Shown: positions 29,028 through 38,532, numbered from the stretch's first letter. The stretch is 64,000 bases of DNA from CAIWTU01 sp963815135 (GCA_963815135.1 CAWFFO010000009.1:124001-188000), one strand, 5' to 3'. The notes: generated from the letters alone by a model not told the origin. Program-made: numbers and translations.

Positions 29028-29056
29028 CGGGCTCCCTAGTAGGGAGCCCGGTTTTT
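29028..29056 (+). terminator. Terminator of cassette 1
   Basis: CGGGCTCCCT/AGGGAGCCCG stem, 3-nt loop, then GTTTTTT. The same stem sequence, slightly changed, ends cassette 2 at 34217. Confidence 0.88.
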
Positions 29057-29786
29057 TATGTCCAACGTCCAGACATGTACTGAATATTGCACCATCAAGC
29101 CGGTTCGGTGTTTGTTTTGTGCTCCCGTGTCCGCCTCCCCCTTCCAGCTTTTCCATCCTGATCGATTTGTCCGATTATTTTTTCCTGAAAATTTCTAAAA
29201 TCACTGTTACAGATTGTGACATGTGTTGTTCATAAAATTGTCACAATAGTTAAAAACCGGCGTAAAAAATTAAAGTCATATTACTATAATATGGTAATTA
29301 TTGTATTATTATATGTTTAAATATGTGTATATATTACGGATTGTATTGATAAGGGAGCTAAAAATAGAACAAAATTTTATTTAATGTAACCGTGGCTATA
29401 TTTTTGCATTGTATCTTTTGCGGGCTGCATGTGTCGAGGTAATGCAAGATGGCAATTTTCATTCTGGCTTAATTTGTAAACGGAACATTTGGTTGTATTA
29501 CTCCTTTGCTTTGTTTCAATATGACCTGCCTTGTAAGCCTCCGTTACAAAATCGTACAGGATTACAAGAAAAATATTACATTAATTCAAAGAGTTACGTG
29601 TTTACGATGTGGCTTCTTGATTCCAACTGTGAACCAGGACAAGTTTTAATTGTATGTTTATAATATATCGAATAAACAGTTTTTAACTTGACATATATGT
29701 GTAACTAATGAGAGACTTTCGCGCGCCGGGGTACCTATAACATTGTTGTATTTGAAATAATCAAATTTCCAAAGGAGGGGTTTTTG
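29057..29786 (+). promoter_or_regulatory. Leader of cassette 2 with inverted repeat
   Basis: 730 bp, strongly AT-rich, no supported gene (an 84-codon frame at 29409 lacks a ribosome-binding site). A perfect 9-bp inverted repeat, ATTGTGACA at 29213-29221 and TGTCACAAT at 29239-29247, could be an operator. TTGACA at 29688 has no clear -10. AAAGGAGGGG precedes the porin start. Confidence 0.45.
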
Positions 29787-31037
29787 ATGGGAAAGAAGGG
29801 GTGTATCGGGTTGCTGCTGTTGGTGGCTTTGTTCATGCCGCTGCAAAGCTGGGCTGTGGACATTCACGGCAGGAGTTCCACCCAGTTTCTGTCGTATATC
29901 AACGATTTTACCAACCATCGTGAAGACGACATCTCGCAGTATCTGCTGTTGAACATTACCAATATCGACAAGCAGGGCAAGTTTTCCATTTACGGCTACG
30001 GCAGGGGCTCCCAGGATCTGGACAGCGGTAACGGGATCAACGGCAGGCTCTATTACCTGTACGGCGAATACAAGGATCTGTTCAATATCGCCGACATCCG
30101 CCTTGGCCGTCAGTTTATCAACCTTTCGGCCGGCTCGGCAATCATGGACGGTCTTCAGGTCAACCTGAAAAACATCGGTCCGGTCGGATTTACGGCACTC
30201 GGCGGCCGCGATGTCGTTTTCGGACTGGACGGCGAAACGGGCTACGGCGGGAACATGGACTTCGGTCTTTCCGCATACCTGCTCGGCTTCAACAAGACCC
30301 AGCTCGATGTCAGCTGGCTGCGCAAATGGGATCACGACGAAGTGGCGCGTGATATCATCGGCGGCAACTTCAACCAGTATCTCTTCGATAACATCAGGCT
30401 GTATGCCAATGCGCGTTACGACATCAATGCCGAGGTGTTCAGCGAGGTTCTGGCGGGTGTCAAGTACTTCCCCATGTCGAATCTGATCCTCACCGGTGAA
30501 TGGTACCAGAGCTATCCCCAGTTCGATGCGACTTCGATCTACGCGGTTTTCGCGGTTAACCGCTACCAGGAAGCCATGTTCCGTGCCGACTACTCGATCA
30601 ATGACTTCGTCTCGGTGCACGGCGGCTACACCAAGGAGGATTTCGGCGACAACTCCACTTCCGACGTGGTCGAAGCCGGTGTCTCCCTTCGTCCCACGGA
30701 CAAGCTGACCTTCAATCTCTCCTACGACAGGACTTCTGGCTACAGCGGAGACCTGAACGGCGGCATGCTCGACGTAACTTATGATGCAACCAAGACCCTG
30801 CAGTTCTCCGGCGGTATGACTTACGATGTATTCAACAGGGATGACCTTATCCCTGTAAATACCAACGCCACTCAATTCGTCAGTTCGCCGACCGAGACCG
30901 CCCAGAGGTATTATGTCGGGAGCAGATACAAATTTGCCAAGAATATGCAGGCTTCGGTACGCGTTGACGATCTCGAAACGGATACCCGCAACAGCAGCGA
31001 CGTGCAGGGCCGTTTGGTAATAGATTATGACTTCTAG
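29787..31037 (+). CDS. OmbB/OmbC-like outer-membrane porin, cassette 2 (intact)
   Basis: 416 residues from ATG 29787 (TTG 29784 also in frame). Signal peptide with cleavage after SWA; then about 390 residues of amphipathic strands with aromatic girdles (DIRLGRQFINLSAGSAIMDG; NLSYDRTSGYSGDLNGGMLD) ending in DYDF, the usual C-terminal signal for outer-membrane insertion. No haem motifs. With the octahaem and dodecahaem cytochromes downstream this matches the porin of Omb-Oma-Omc conduits, which occur as tandem duplicates in Geobacter sulfurreducens (established knowledge). Assignment rests on architecture, not alignment. Confidence 0.85.
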   Translation: MGKKGCIGLLLLVALFMPLQSWAVDIHGRSSTQFLSYINDFTNHREDDISQYLLLNITNIDKQGKFSIYGYGRGSQDLDSGNGINGRLYYLYGEYKDLFNIADIRLGRQFINLSAGSAIMDGLQVNLKNIGPVGFTALGGRDVVFGLDGETGYGGNMDFGLSAYLLGFNKTQLDVSWLRKWDHDEVARDIIGGNFNQYLFDNIRLYANARYDINAEVFSEVLAGVKYFPMSNLILTGEWYQSYPQFDATSIYAVFAVNRYQEAMFRADYSINDFVSVHGGYTKEDFGDNSTSDVVEAGVSLRPTDKLTFNLSYDRTSGYSGDLNGGMLDVTYDATKTLQFSGGMTYDVFNRDDLIPVNTNATQFVSSPTETAQRYYVGSRYKFAKNMQASVRVDDLETDTRNSSDVQGRLVIDYDF

Positions 31038-31053
31038 AAAGGGAGGTGCGGCA

Positions 31054-31794
31054 TTGAAAAAATGGTTTTTTCTCTTAACACTTCTGGCAATGTCGGTTTT
31101 TATAGCACAACTGGCAATTGCCGATAAGACGGCTGCCGACGCGGCCCAGAGCAGTCCCTCGGATCAAAACGGGACCATCGCTCACAAAGATTATTCGGAC
31201 ATGAAGATCGCCGACTGCAACGACTGTCATAAAAGCCAGGGAATTGCACCGACCCATGGCGAAGACTGGCTGCATGCCCATGCCGTTCTCGCCAAAGAAG
31301 GACAGAAAAACTGCTCTGCCTGTCACAAGCAGTCTTTCTGTCTCGACTGCCACAAGGGCGGCGGCATCGACGCGAAGCTCTCCACCAAGAACTACCGCGA
31401 CGATTACGTCCCGAAAAGCCATCGCAGCGACTGGCTGGAAATCCACCCCATCAAGGCGAAGGACAATCCGCAGTCTTGTTACCGTTGCCATGAGCAGCAG
31501 TATTGCAATCAGTGTCATGACCGCTTCCCCAAGGGAGCGATGAGCATCAAGTCCCACCTGATGCTGGGACCGGACCACCAGACATACGCTCCGGCACTGG
31601 GCGAGCACGCCAGGGAAGCCAGGCGCAACCTCCAGTCCTGCCAAGCGTGTCACCCCGAAGGCGATGTCTGTATCCAGTGCCACAGCGCAAAAATCGGCGG
31701 AGTCAATCCGCATCCGAGAAGCTGGGGCGGCATACAGGGCAACTACAGAAACAGCGCGTTGTGTGAGAAGTGTCATATTCCAGGCACTTACTAA
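31054..31794 (+). CDS. OmaB/OmaC-like periplasmic octahaem cytochrome c, cassette 2 (intact)
   Basis: 246 residues from TTG 31054, preceded by GGGAGGTG; a longer frame from ATG 31027 overlaps the porin stop and would spoil the signal peptide. Signal peptide ends in IAQLAIA. Eight haem-binding CxxCH motifs (CNDCH, CSACH, CLDCH, CYRCH, CNQCH, CQACH, CIQCH, CEKCH), all in one frame. Many extra His (HAHAVL, HRSDWLEIHP) can serve as distal ligands. Predicted to carry electrons from periplasmic cytochromes into the porin-bound outer cytochrome. Confidence 0.88.
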   Translation: MKKWFFLLTLLAMSVFIAQLAIADKTAADAAQSSPSDQNGTIAHKDYSDMKIADCNDCHKSQGIAPTHGEDWLHAHAVLAKEGQKNCSACHKQSFCLDCHKGGGIDAKLSTKNYRDDYVPKSHRSDWLEIHPIKAKDNPQSCYRCHEQQYCNQCHDRFPKGAMSIKSHLMLGPDHQTYAPALGEHAREARRNLQSCQACHPEGDVCIQCHSAKIGGVNPHPRSWGGIQGNYRNSALCEKCHIPGTY

Positions 31795-31827
31795 ATTAGC
31801 AACCACATCATAAGAGGAGGGTAAAGC

Positions 31828-34187
31828 ATGAGTAGTAAAGTAACGAAATATTTTGCTGCATTTGCCGTGACGCTGCTGGCAATAGTCCTTGCGGGCTGCG
31901 GATCGGGCAACAAGGAAGGAGCCGGCGTATCGGCAAGCGGGTCGGCACTGTTCGGCGGCGTGGCCACTGTGGGTGACACCGGCCTGCTAACAGTGCCACA
32001 GTGCCACCACCGACCCTGTATCCAAGGAATCCATTGTATCGCAGTATAATACGAACTCGCCACACGATCAGACCGGTCTCGGCTGCGAAAGCTGCCATGG
32101 CGGCGGAGCCATGCACAACGGAGTGGGTCCGATTCCTTACGCTCACAGGCCTGAGCCCGACGCAGGTGGCAAAGCGTTGCGCAACTTGTCATGACGGTGT
32201 GCAAACTGTTTCCGTAAATGGTGTAGCTACGGTTGCCCCTCTGACCAACTCATTTAGCGACTATTCCACATCAGTTCATGCACTCGGTTCCGATTTTACA
32301 GGCGCAAGACTTGAAGCTGACCATGGAGCGCCCTGCGTAAGGTGCCACACCAATGAGGGTGCGATCCTCGCCGATCAGTCCGGCTTCACTGGTAGCTTGA
32401 ATACTCTGAATCAGACAAACAATCCTGCGCCGGTCTGGGGTGGCGACTACACCAAGATCCAGTGCGACACATGTCACCAGCATGGAGGCGGTGTCCGAGT
32501 TGTTAAATCGAGAGACATCAATGGCAACGTTACTCTCTGGAATCCCGACAAGAGCGCCAAAGCTGATCAGTTCAACCTGTGCACCAGCTGCCACGGCCTT
32601 ATCGACAATGACGCAAAAACGATTTTGGCTTCCGGCGATACGTTCAGCTACAACTCCGCCAATGTAACAACTGGTGGTGTTACGACGACTTATCCCGGGC
32701 AGACTTTGGCCACTAATCCAGCTGGCCACCACAACACAACCTGGTATCATGTTATTGCCACTACCCACGCCAACATAGCGGACAATGTTGATGCCACTTC
32801 AGGAGCCAATTTCGGAATTACCGGTTATATTGTCCGTAAATCAGGCGATAGCCCCTGCTTTGACTGTCATGGACACGAAGCGAGGACAGGTACTGATTCC
32901 TTTGCCAGTTCCGCTAACACGACGACGAGCTATACCCCGGGCGGCGGGACAACTCCATATTTCGCATCCTCTTCAGCAAGCATCTATACGGACTGGGCGC
33001 AGTCTGCTCATGCTGGATTCCTGTTTTCTGAAAAAATCAACGTCGCCCAGACTTCCACGGCGACAAAAGGAGCATTGGTTGATGCTGTTATGGCGGCCGC
33101 CACAACCGACGGCGCATTATCCAGCGACCATGACTGGAGTGCGACCAGCAGTCAGGCTTGCCAGCGCTGTCATACGGCTACCGGCTCATCCAACTTCTTG
33201 AATGGTCCGACAAAATACGACCAGACTGCAAACAGCTTCACCGACCTTGCAGGTTGGTCAACCAGCACTCCTGCGTCAAATCAGAGGGAATTGATTTATT
33301 GCTGGTCCTGCCACACAAAAGCGTCGAGCGGTGTCGTGCGCAATCCTGGTGCAATAACCGTCCCTACCAGTGATTATACCTACGGTGGCAATGCAGTTGT
33401 ATTCCCCGATGCTGACAATTCCAACACCTGCATCGCGTGCCATAGCGGACGCGGCAACTCTGATACAATAACGAATCTGCAGCATTCCGGAACCAATTAT
33501 TCAGGCGCAGTCGGGCATGGAAGCGTAGCTCACCACGGCAGCGCGGCGTCAACAGTATATAGCGCCGTATCGCATGTCGGCTATGAATTCCCCAGTCTGA
33601 GTTATGTCAAAACCACAGATATTTCGCTCATGACAAGATCGGCACGTCAGCCGAGGCCGGTACCGGCACCAGCGGTTCATGTGTTGGCTGCCATATGGGC
33701 GATTCAAGTGTTTACGGCAAGGCAAGTCATACATTTGAAGCCGTAACACTGGACAGCACGGGAGCAATTACCGCCATAAACAATCAGGCTCTCTGCGATG
33801 TGTGCCATACTAAATATCCGATGAATCCGACGATTCTGGCGGACAAATAAAACTGAAGCAACAAATGCCGTACAACTCCTGATCGACATCCTGAAGCAGG
33901 CAAATGGTCAGTCCAATAAACTGGGTACTGACATGACTGCGAAGGCTTTCCTTGACGGCGCCGCTACAGCCAATGATCTGGGCGCTGTCAACAACTCGCA
34001 GTATCTGGCTCATTCGGATGCAGGCGCATATGTACATAATCGAGTGTACTTCAAGCGATTGATCTTCGATTCGATCGATTGGGCACAGAACCAAGCACTT
34101 ACGGGCAGTATTACCATCCCTGCAAGCTACACCGGAGCTACTACCTGGTTCGGCGCTGATGCCAGCGGCAATGCAACACGCCCCTGA
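31828..34187 (+). pseudogene. OmcB/OmcC-like dodecahaem lipoprotein cytochrome, cassette 2 (frameshifted)
   Basis: ATG 31828 with GAGGAGGG upstream; lipobox LAGC. Reconstructed ~786 residues with twelve haem sites. The first site reads Cys-stop-Gln-Cys-His (TGC TAA CAG TGC CAC, 31985-31999), so it needs both a base change and a one-base shift. Further indels near 32140, 33623 and 33845 are located by comparison with copy 1; the last falls in an A-run. Between 32150 and 33600 the frame is open. Ends at the cassette terminator. Confidence 0.8.
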
Positions 34188-34216
34188 TATTGATGTAAGT
34201 TAGATAAATTAATTTG

Positions 34217-34247
34217 CCGGGCTCCTTTTGGAGCCCGGTTTTTTTTT
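34217..34247 (+). terminator. Terminator of cassette 2
   Basis: CCGGGCTCC/GGAGCCCGG 9-bp stem, TTTT loop, then nine T. Confidence 0.9.
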
Positions 34248-34369
34248 AAAGATTGTGATATGCTTGAATCGCAAACAATGGGTTTGCCGGTAATTCGATA
34301 TCTTCCTACTTTTAAGATGGCCGATGTAAAAAAACTAAACTTTCGCAAAAGTATTCGTAGTTAGAATGT

Positions 34370-35641
34370 ATGGTTTCTTTTTTCCATAAAAAATATCCCC
34401 TTCCCGTATTCATACTCCTTTCCATTGCAGTTCATCTTGCAGGGGGGTATTTCATGGGATATTTCCGGCCGTTCAATCTTCGGTCGCCCGTTCTCAAACC
34501 ACATGTAATAAATGTTTCTCTCGAAACTTCACCTTCCCGGGCTACAGAACCGGTGCCGGTGCCTGACAAGCCGTTACCGACTAAATCTATCCAAGCTGAA
34601 TATCAACCTATAAATAGACCAAATCGTCCTGAAATAAAGAATCTACCCGAAATTAATGGAAATGCTCAACAAAGTGAAATAGCCGATAACCCTTCTGCGA
34701 TACCAGCTGCGCCGATTAAAGACTCGGCAGATCAAATAATAAAAACGGCTTCCAAGGCCGACACTTCTTCAGTGGAGAATAAACACGAAGAACCTGTCTT
34801 TACACCCGTTCCCGTTCCGCAGGTGAAGGAATTGGCAAAGGGTCCGGTTCGAACGGGGAATGAGTTCGTACCGGTTTCAAGTGAAAAACTCACTTACCGT
34901 ATCATGCTCTATGGGATTCCCGCCGGTTCGGCGGTGCTTGAGGCAACGAACACAAACGGTGAAGTGAGAATCACGACGCGCGTGACTTCAAATGACGTAT
35001 TTTCCAGCTTTTACCCGGTCGATATATTTGTAGATACCCGCCTCATGGTAGGAAATTACCTGCTTACACGGATCAGGCAACATGAAGGAAGCAATATCAG
35101 CGATACAGGCTTTACCCTGATGCTGCGGGAAAAGAATGCCTTCTGGGTGGACCGCTCAGGAAGAGATACCTGAATAGCTCCGCTCCCTTCGGACGACGTG
35201 AAGGACATGATTTCGGGATTCTACTATCTGAGAAATCAGAAAGCTCGAGATTGGCAAGACGGTTGAACTTTATCTATTCGACAGCAGCAAGTACGTGCCT
35301 ACATCCGTCGAGGTCCTGCGCAAGGAACATCTGCGGCTTCCGGGGCTCAGGGAAGCAGACACACTTGTGTGCATCCCGATCCTGAAGCGCGAGGGCTTTT
35401 TTCACAGCACCGGAGATATATTCGTCTGGTAACCGACGATGCTAAAAAGGTGCCCGTTAAAGTGGAAGCACAAATTTCTCTTGGAAAGGTCACTGCGGAG
35501 CTGGTCTCGGCCGAAAGTGAAAGAACAACGGAGACAGGGAAAGGTGTGGATACGGGTAATCAAAAGGGACCTGAAATTAGAAGTGTACAGATTCCCGACC
35601 GTAGGGGCGAAGCAAGTCCTTCCGCTTCGCCCCTACGATAA
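34370..35641 (+). pseudogene. TonB-like anchored DUF3108 protein (interrupted)
   Basis: N-terminal membrane helix (FILLSIAVHLAGGYFMGYF) and a Pro-rich spacer (~50-150), as in TonB-like proteins, then a DUF3108-type periplasmic domain (YRIMLYGIPAGSAVLEATN ... DVKDMISGFYYLR ... FVW-TDDAKKVPVKV). An in-frame TGA at 35171-35173 and frame changes near 35243 and 35430 interrupt it; the coding sense resumes each time. DUF3108 proteins are periplasmic, of unsettled role. The last codons run into a palindromic repeat (35600-35637). It lies 182 bp after cassette 2. Confidence 0.7.
35600..35637. repeat. 14-bp perfect palindrome
   Basis: CGTAGGGGCGAAGC and its exact complement around a 10-nt loop. It forms the 3' end of the DUF3108 frame and looks like an inserted intergenic repeat. 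Confidence 0.7.
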
Positions 35642-35701
35642 ACGGTTTTTACGAAAATTGTTCGTATCATTCGGCAAAGGCCTTTCAGTAGAAGGAAAAA
35701 G

Positions 35702-35730
35702 AAAAGCCCCGGAGAAATCCGGGGCTTTTT
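35702..35730 (+). terminator. Rho-independent terminator
   Basis: AAAAGCCCCGGA, GAAA loop, TCCGGGGCTTTT followed by more T. Closes the DUF3108 gene. Confidence 0.88.
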
Positions 35731-35776
35731 TCATAACTCTGACATATTCAAATCGTTAAAAAGGTTATCGGCAAAG

Positions 35777-35929
35777 CTAGAAAACCAGTTCCATCTGCTT
35801 CCATTCCTGCCGTTTTATCTTGGGGCCGGCATAGTAACGCGGACATTGGGCAACCACCGCGGCTGCGTCCTGTTTGCAATTGCGGCGGCAGGACAGGCAG
35901 AGTTTATTGGCATCTTTATTCTGTTTCAT
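35777..35929 (-). CDS. 50-residue Cys-rich small protein
   Basis: ATG 35929 with GGGAG 6 nt upstream; ends TAG. Four Cys in the pattern CLSCRRNC plus QCPRYY suggest zinc binding; the rest is basic (PKIKRQEWKQME). Clean start, ribosome-binding site and stop support a real gene. No family recognised. It is convergent with the DUF3108 gene. Confidence 0.6.
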   Translation of the reverse strand: MKQNKDANKLCLSCRRNCKQDAAAVVAQCPRYYAGPKIKRQEWKQMELVF

Positions 35930-35973
35930 CGACCACTCCCTAAACCGGAGAAACCGGAAAAAGCGAGAAAAGC

Positions 35974-36055
35974 TTTTTGCCTCGCGATTACTTCATGATT
36001 ACCAGGATTAGAAAATAAAATCTTGAGTAATCTCGAAGTAATCGTGAAGCTGAAA
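35974..36055 (-). repeat. 82-bp palindromic dispersed repeat, copy 2
   Basis: Inverted relative to copy 1. Contains GCCTCGCGATTACTTCATGA and, 40 bp on, GAAGTAATCGTGAAGCTGAA. Same paired GATTAC/GTAATC arms and the same AAGATTTT element (complement). Confidence 0.8.
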
Positions 36056-36306
36056 CTTGTTTTAAGTGTAAATTATCCGTTGTTTAGCACAGTAATTATA
36101 ACTTTAAAATCATAAGTAAATTATACGGTAAAACATTGAAACCGCTTTTCTCACCCCAAGACACAAAAACTCGAAGAAGTATTAATCAGGAAGACTGAAA
36201 AAGGATTTGCTTTTCTTTGCGACATTGCGGCTTTGTGTGAGATAGCTTTTTTCAGCTTCATGCTGATACCTTGTAACTTCGTGTAGCGACGTTGAAATGC
36301 CTGAAA
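36056..36306. repeat. Intergenic region with degenerate repeat arm
   Basis: Contains CTTTGCGACATTGCGGCTTTGTGTGAGA at about 36218-36243, related to the arms at 16724-16856. No gene or promoter recognised. Confidence 0.45.
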
Positions 36307-37380
36307 TCAGGCGATCTTCCTGGTCCAGCCGAATTCGTCGGGAATCCGGCCGTACTGGATTCCGGTCAGAGTGTCATAAAGCTTTTGCGTGAGATTGCCG
36401 ACTCCGCCGTCTCCCACAACAATATTTTCACCCTTGTACCCCAGGGTTCCGACTGGTGTGATGACCGCCGCGGTACCGCTCCCGAAGGCCTCCTTCACTT
36501 TACCGGTGCGGATATCAGCAACGAGTTCATCGATGGCCAACAGGCGCTCCTCTACACGGTAACCCATGGTATCGGCCAACTGCAGAACACAATCGCGCGT
36601 GATCCCGTTAAGTATCGAGCCGGCAAGCGGAGCGGTTACGATGACGCCATCATACACAAACAGCATGTTCATGGAACCCACTTCCTCGATATATTTCTTG
36701 TGGACACCGTCCAGCCAGAGCACCTGGTCAAAGCCCTTCTTTTTCGCAATCTGCGCGGCCTTCAGAGACGCGGCGTAATTGCCGCCGGTTTTAGCTTCGC
36801 CTGTGCCGCCGGGGACAGCCCTGACATAATGATCTTCAACCAGAATGTTTACGGGATTGAAGCCGGATGCGTAATATGCGCCTACCGGCGACAGTATGAC
36901 GTAAAAATAATAATAGTCAGACGGTTTGACCCCGAGAACGGGTTCGACCGCAATCATGGCTGGTCTTATATAGAGGGAGGTGCCTTCCGAGCCGGGCACC
37001 CAAGCTTTTTCAAGCCTGACCAGTTCGGTGATCCCGTTAAGAAAAAGCTCTTCCGGAACCGCCGGCATGCAGAGACGGTCCGCGGACATGTTGAAGCGCC
37101 GGGCATTCATTTCCGGTCTGAAAAGGGCTATGGAGCCGTCGGGCCATTTGTATGCCTTCAGTCCTTCGAAGATTTCCTGGGCATAATGGAAGACCAGGCA
37201 GGAAGGGTCCATGACGAAGGGGCCGTATGGCTGGATCCGGGCGTCTGTCCATCCCTGATCGACCTTCCATTCCACCATGAGCATCCGGTCAGTAAAAATC
37301 CTGCCGAAGCCGAGCTTCGATTCATCGGTAAACCGGGCTTTCTTTTTCTCGTCGGGAAGGGGTAGAACCCTTATTTCCAT
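36307..37380 (-). CDS. ilvE: Branched-chain amino acid aminotransferase
   Basis: 357 residues from ATG 37380, with GGAGGTG 8 nt upstream. PLP enzyme that transfers the amino group between glutamate and leucine, isoleucine or valine. Seen: YAQEIFEGLKAYKWPDGSI, RFNMSADRLCMP, the catalytic-Lys segment GEAKTGGNYAASL, and IEEVGSMNMLFV. The ~360-residue length fits the long bacterial BCAT class II type. Divergent from rpoH. Confidence 0.95.
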   Translation of the reverse strand: MEIRVLPLPDEKKKARFTDESKLGFGRIFTDRMLMVEWKVDQGWTDARIQPYGPFVMDPSCLVFHYAQEIFEGLKAYKWPDGSIALFRPEMNARRFNMSADRLCMPAVPEELFLNGITELVRLEKAWVPGSEGTSLYIRPAMIAVEPVLGVKPSDYYYFYVILSPVGAYYASGFNPVNILVEDHYVRAVPGGTGEAKTGGNYAASLKAAQIAKKKGFDQVLWLDGVHKKYIEEVGSMNMLFVYDGVIVTAPLAGSILNGITRDCVLQLADTMGYRVEERLLAIDELVADIRTGKVKEAFGSGTAAVITPVGTLGYKGENIVVGDGGVGNLTQKLYDTLTGIQYGRIPDEFGWTRKIA

Positions 37381-37574
37381 TTGCCTGCACCTCCGGTCGC
37401 AGTTATTTTACTATTGCTAAATGTAACACGTTTAGCATATAAAACCGCGTCGGGCAAGGTTTTTGTAACGCAATAACAGTGGGTTTCAAGAATTTGAAAT
37501 TCTCAGTACAGAACCGGCAGGTATTCCGGAAATATATAGCCGACGTTACGGTTTTGTGTACGAAAAATTTCTGT

Positions 37575-37603
37575 TTGAAATTTCAACTCTTTGTTGTTAC
37601 ACT
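37575..37603 (+). promoter_or_regulatory. Sigma-70 promoter of rpoH
   Basis: TTGAAA at 37575-37580 and TACACT at 37598-37603, 17 bp apart. The start point would fall inside the CIRCE operator just downstream. Confidence 0.7.
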
Positions 37604-37606
37604 TTA

Positions 37607-37633
37607 TTAGCACTCGCCTGTAAAGAGTGCTAA
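37607..37633. promoter_or_regulatory. CIRCE operator (HrcA binding site)
   Basis: TTAGCACTC-N9-GAGTGCTAA, an exact match to the CIRCE consensus, between the rpoH promoter and its start codon. HrcA bound here should block transcription until heat stress. Confidence 0.95.
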
Positions 37634-37680
37634 TAGAAATTTCAAGCAATATTCGGATGGTTCAGGAGGTGCGTGTGTCC

Positions 37681-38532
37681 ATGAATTTATCAATGCCGGT
37701 AGTTGCCGACAGCATGAATCTTTACCTGGCGGAAATCCGCCGTTTTCCGATTTTGACTCCGGAAGAGGAATACGATCTGGCGGTCAGGTTTTACGAGGAG
37801 AAGGATCTGAAGGCCGCCCATACCCTGATTACGTCAAATCTTCGGTTTGTGGTCAAAATTGCGGGTGAGTACCGCTCCTACGGTATGAAGATGGTCGACA
37901 TCATCCAGGAGGGAAATGTGGGCCTGATGATGGCGGTCCGGAAATTCAATCCCTATAAAGGTTTTCGTCTCATTTCCTATGCCGTGTGGTGGATCCGGGC
38001 ATATATCCAGAATTACATAATCTCCGCCTGGAGCCTGTTGAAAATCGGCACCACGCAGGCACAGAAGAAACTCTTTTTCAAGATGAACCAGGCGAAAAGC
38101 GCCATAAAGAACATGTTCGGGGAGGATGACGCGAAGGCGGCTTCCGAGGCTCTCGGGGTAAAGGAATCGGAGTTTCTGGAGATGGATCAGAGGATGCGCG
38201 GGGATTACTCCCTGGACTGCGATATTATCGAAGGTGAAGGCATGACGATGCTGGACAGCCTGGCCGACGACAGGAAAAACCAGGAAGATGTGCTTGCCGA
38301 TCTTCAGGAGTCCCGCAAGCTGGAAATGGAAGTTTCCGAAGCGCTGGGTCGCCTCAATGAAAGGGAAAAATATATTATCGCCCGGCGGATTACTGCCGAT
38401 GAGCCGGTAACGTTGCAGGAAATTGCGGATCACTTTTCCATTTCCCGCGAGCGAGTCCGCCAGATCGAAGAAGGCGCGCTGAAAAAAATGAAGAAATTTC
38501 TGGCGCCTTTGGTGACTCACGCAGTAAATTAA
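37681..38532 (+). CDS. rpoH: Heat-shock sigma factor RpoH (sigma-32)
   Basis: 283 residues from ATG 37681 (GTG 37675 possible); AGGAGGT at 37664-37670. Region 2 (LITSNLRFVVKIAGEYRSYG; KFNPYKGFRLISYAVWWIRA), the RpoH-box-like segment QKKLFFKMNQAK, and region 4 helix-turn-helix (LQEIADHFSISRERVRQIEE) are visible. Controlled by a CIRCE operator, so the HrcA and sigma-32 heat-shock circuits are linked. Followed by a terminator. Confidence 0.95.
   Translation: MNLSMPVVADSMNLYLAEIRRFPILTPEEEYDLAVRFYEEKDLKAAHTLITSNLRFVVKIAGEYRSYGMKMVDIIQEGNVGLMMAVRKFNPYKGFRLISYAVWWIRAYIQNYIISAWSLLKIGTTQAQKKLFFKMNQAKSAIKNMFGEDDAKAASEALGVKESEFLEMDQRMRGDYSLDCDIIEGEGMTMLDSLADDRKNQEDVLADLQESRKLEMEVSEALGRLNEREKYIIARRITADEPVTLQEIADHFSISRERVRQIEEGALKKMKKFLAPLVTHAVN

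Noticed and set aside
29409..29663. 84-codon forward frame between cassettes
   Set aside because: No ribosome-binding site, unusual composition, AT-rich leader; looks like chance.
35171..35173. In-frame TGA as selenocysteine codon
   Set aside because: No SECIS-like hairpin directly after it, and further frame changes follow in the same gene, so a stop or sequence error is simpler.
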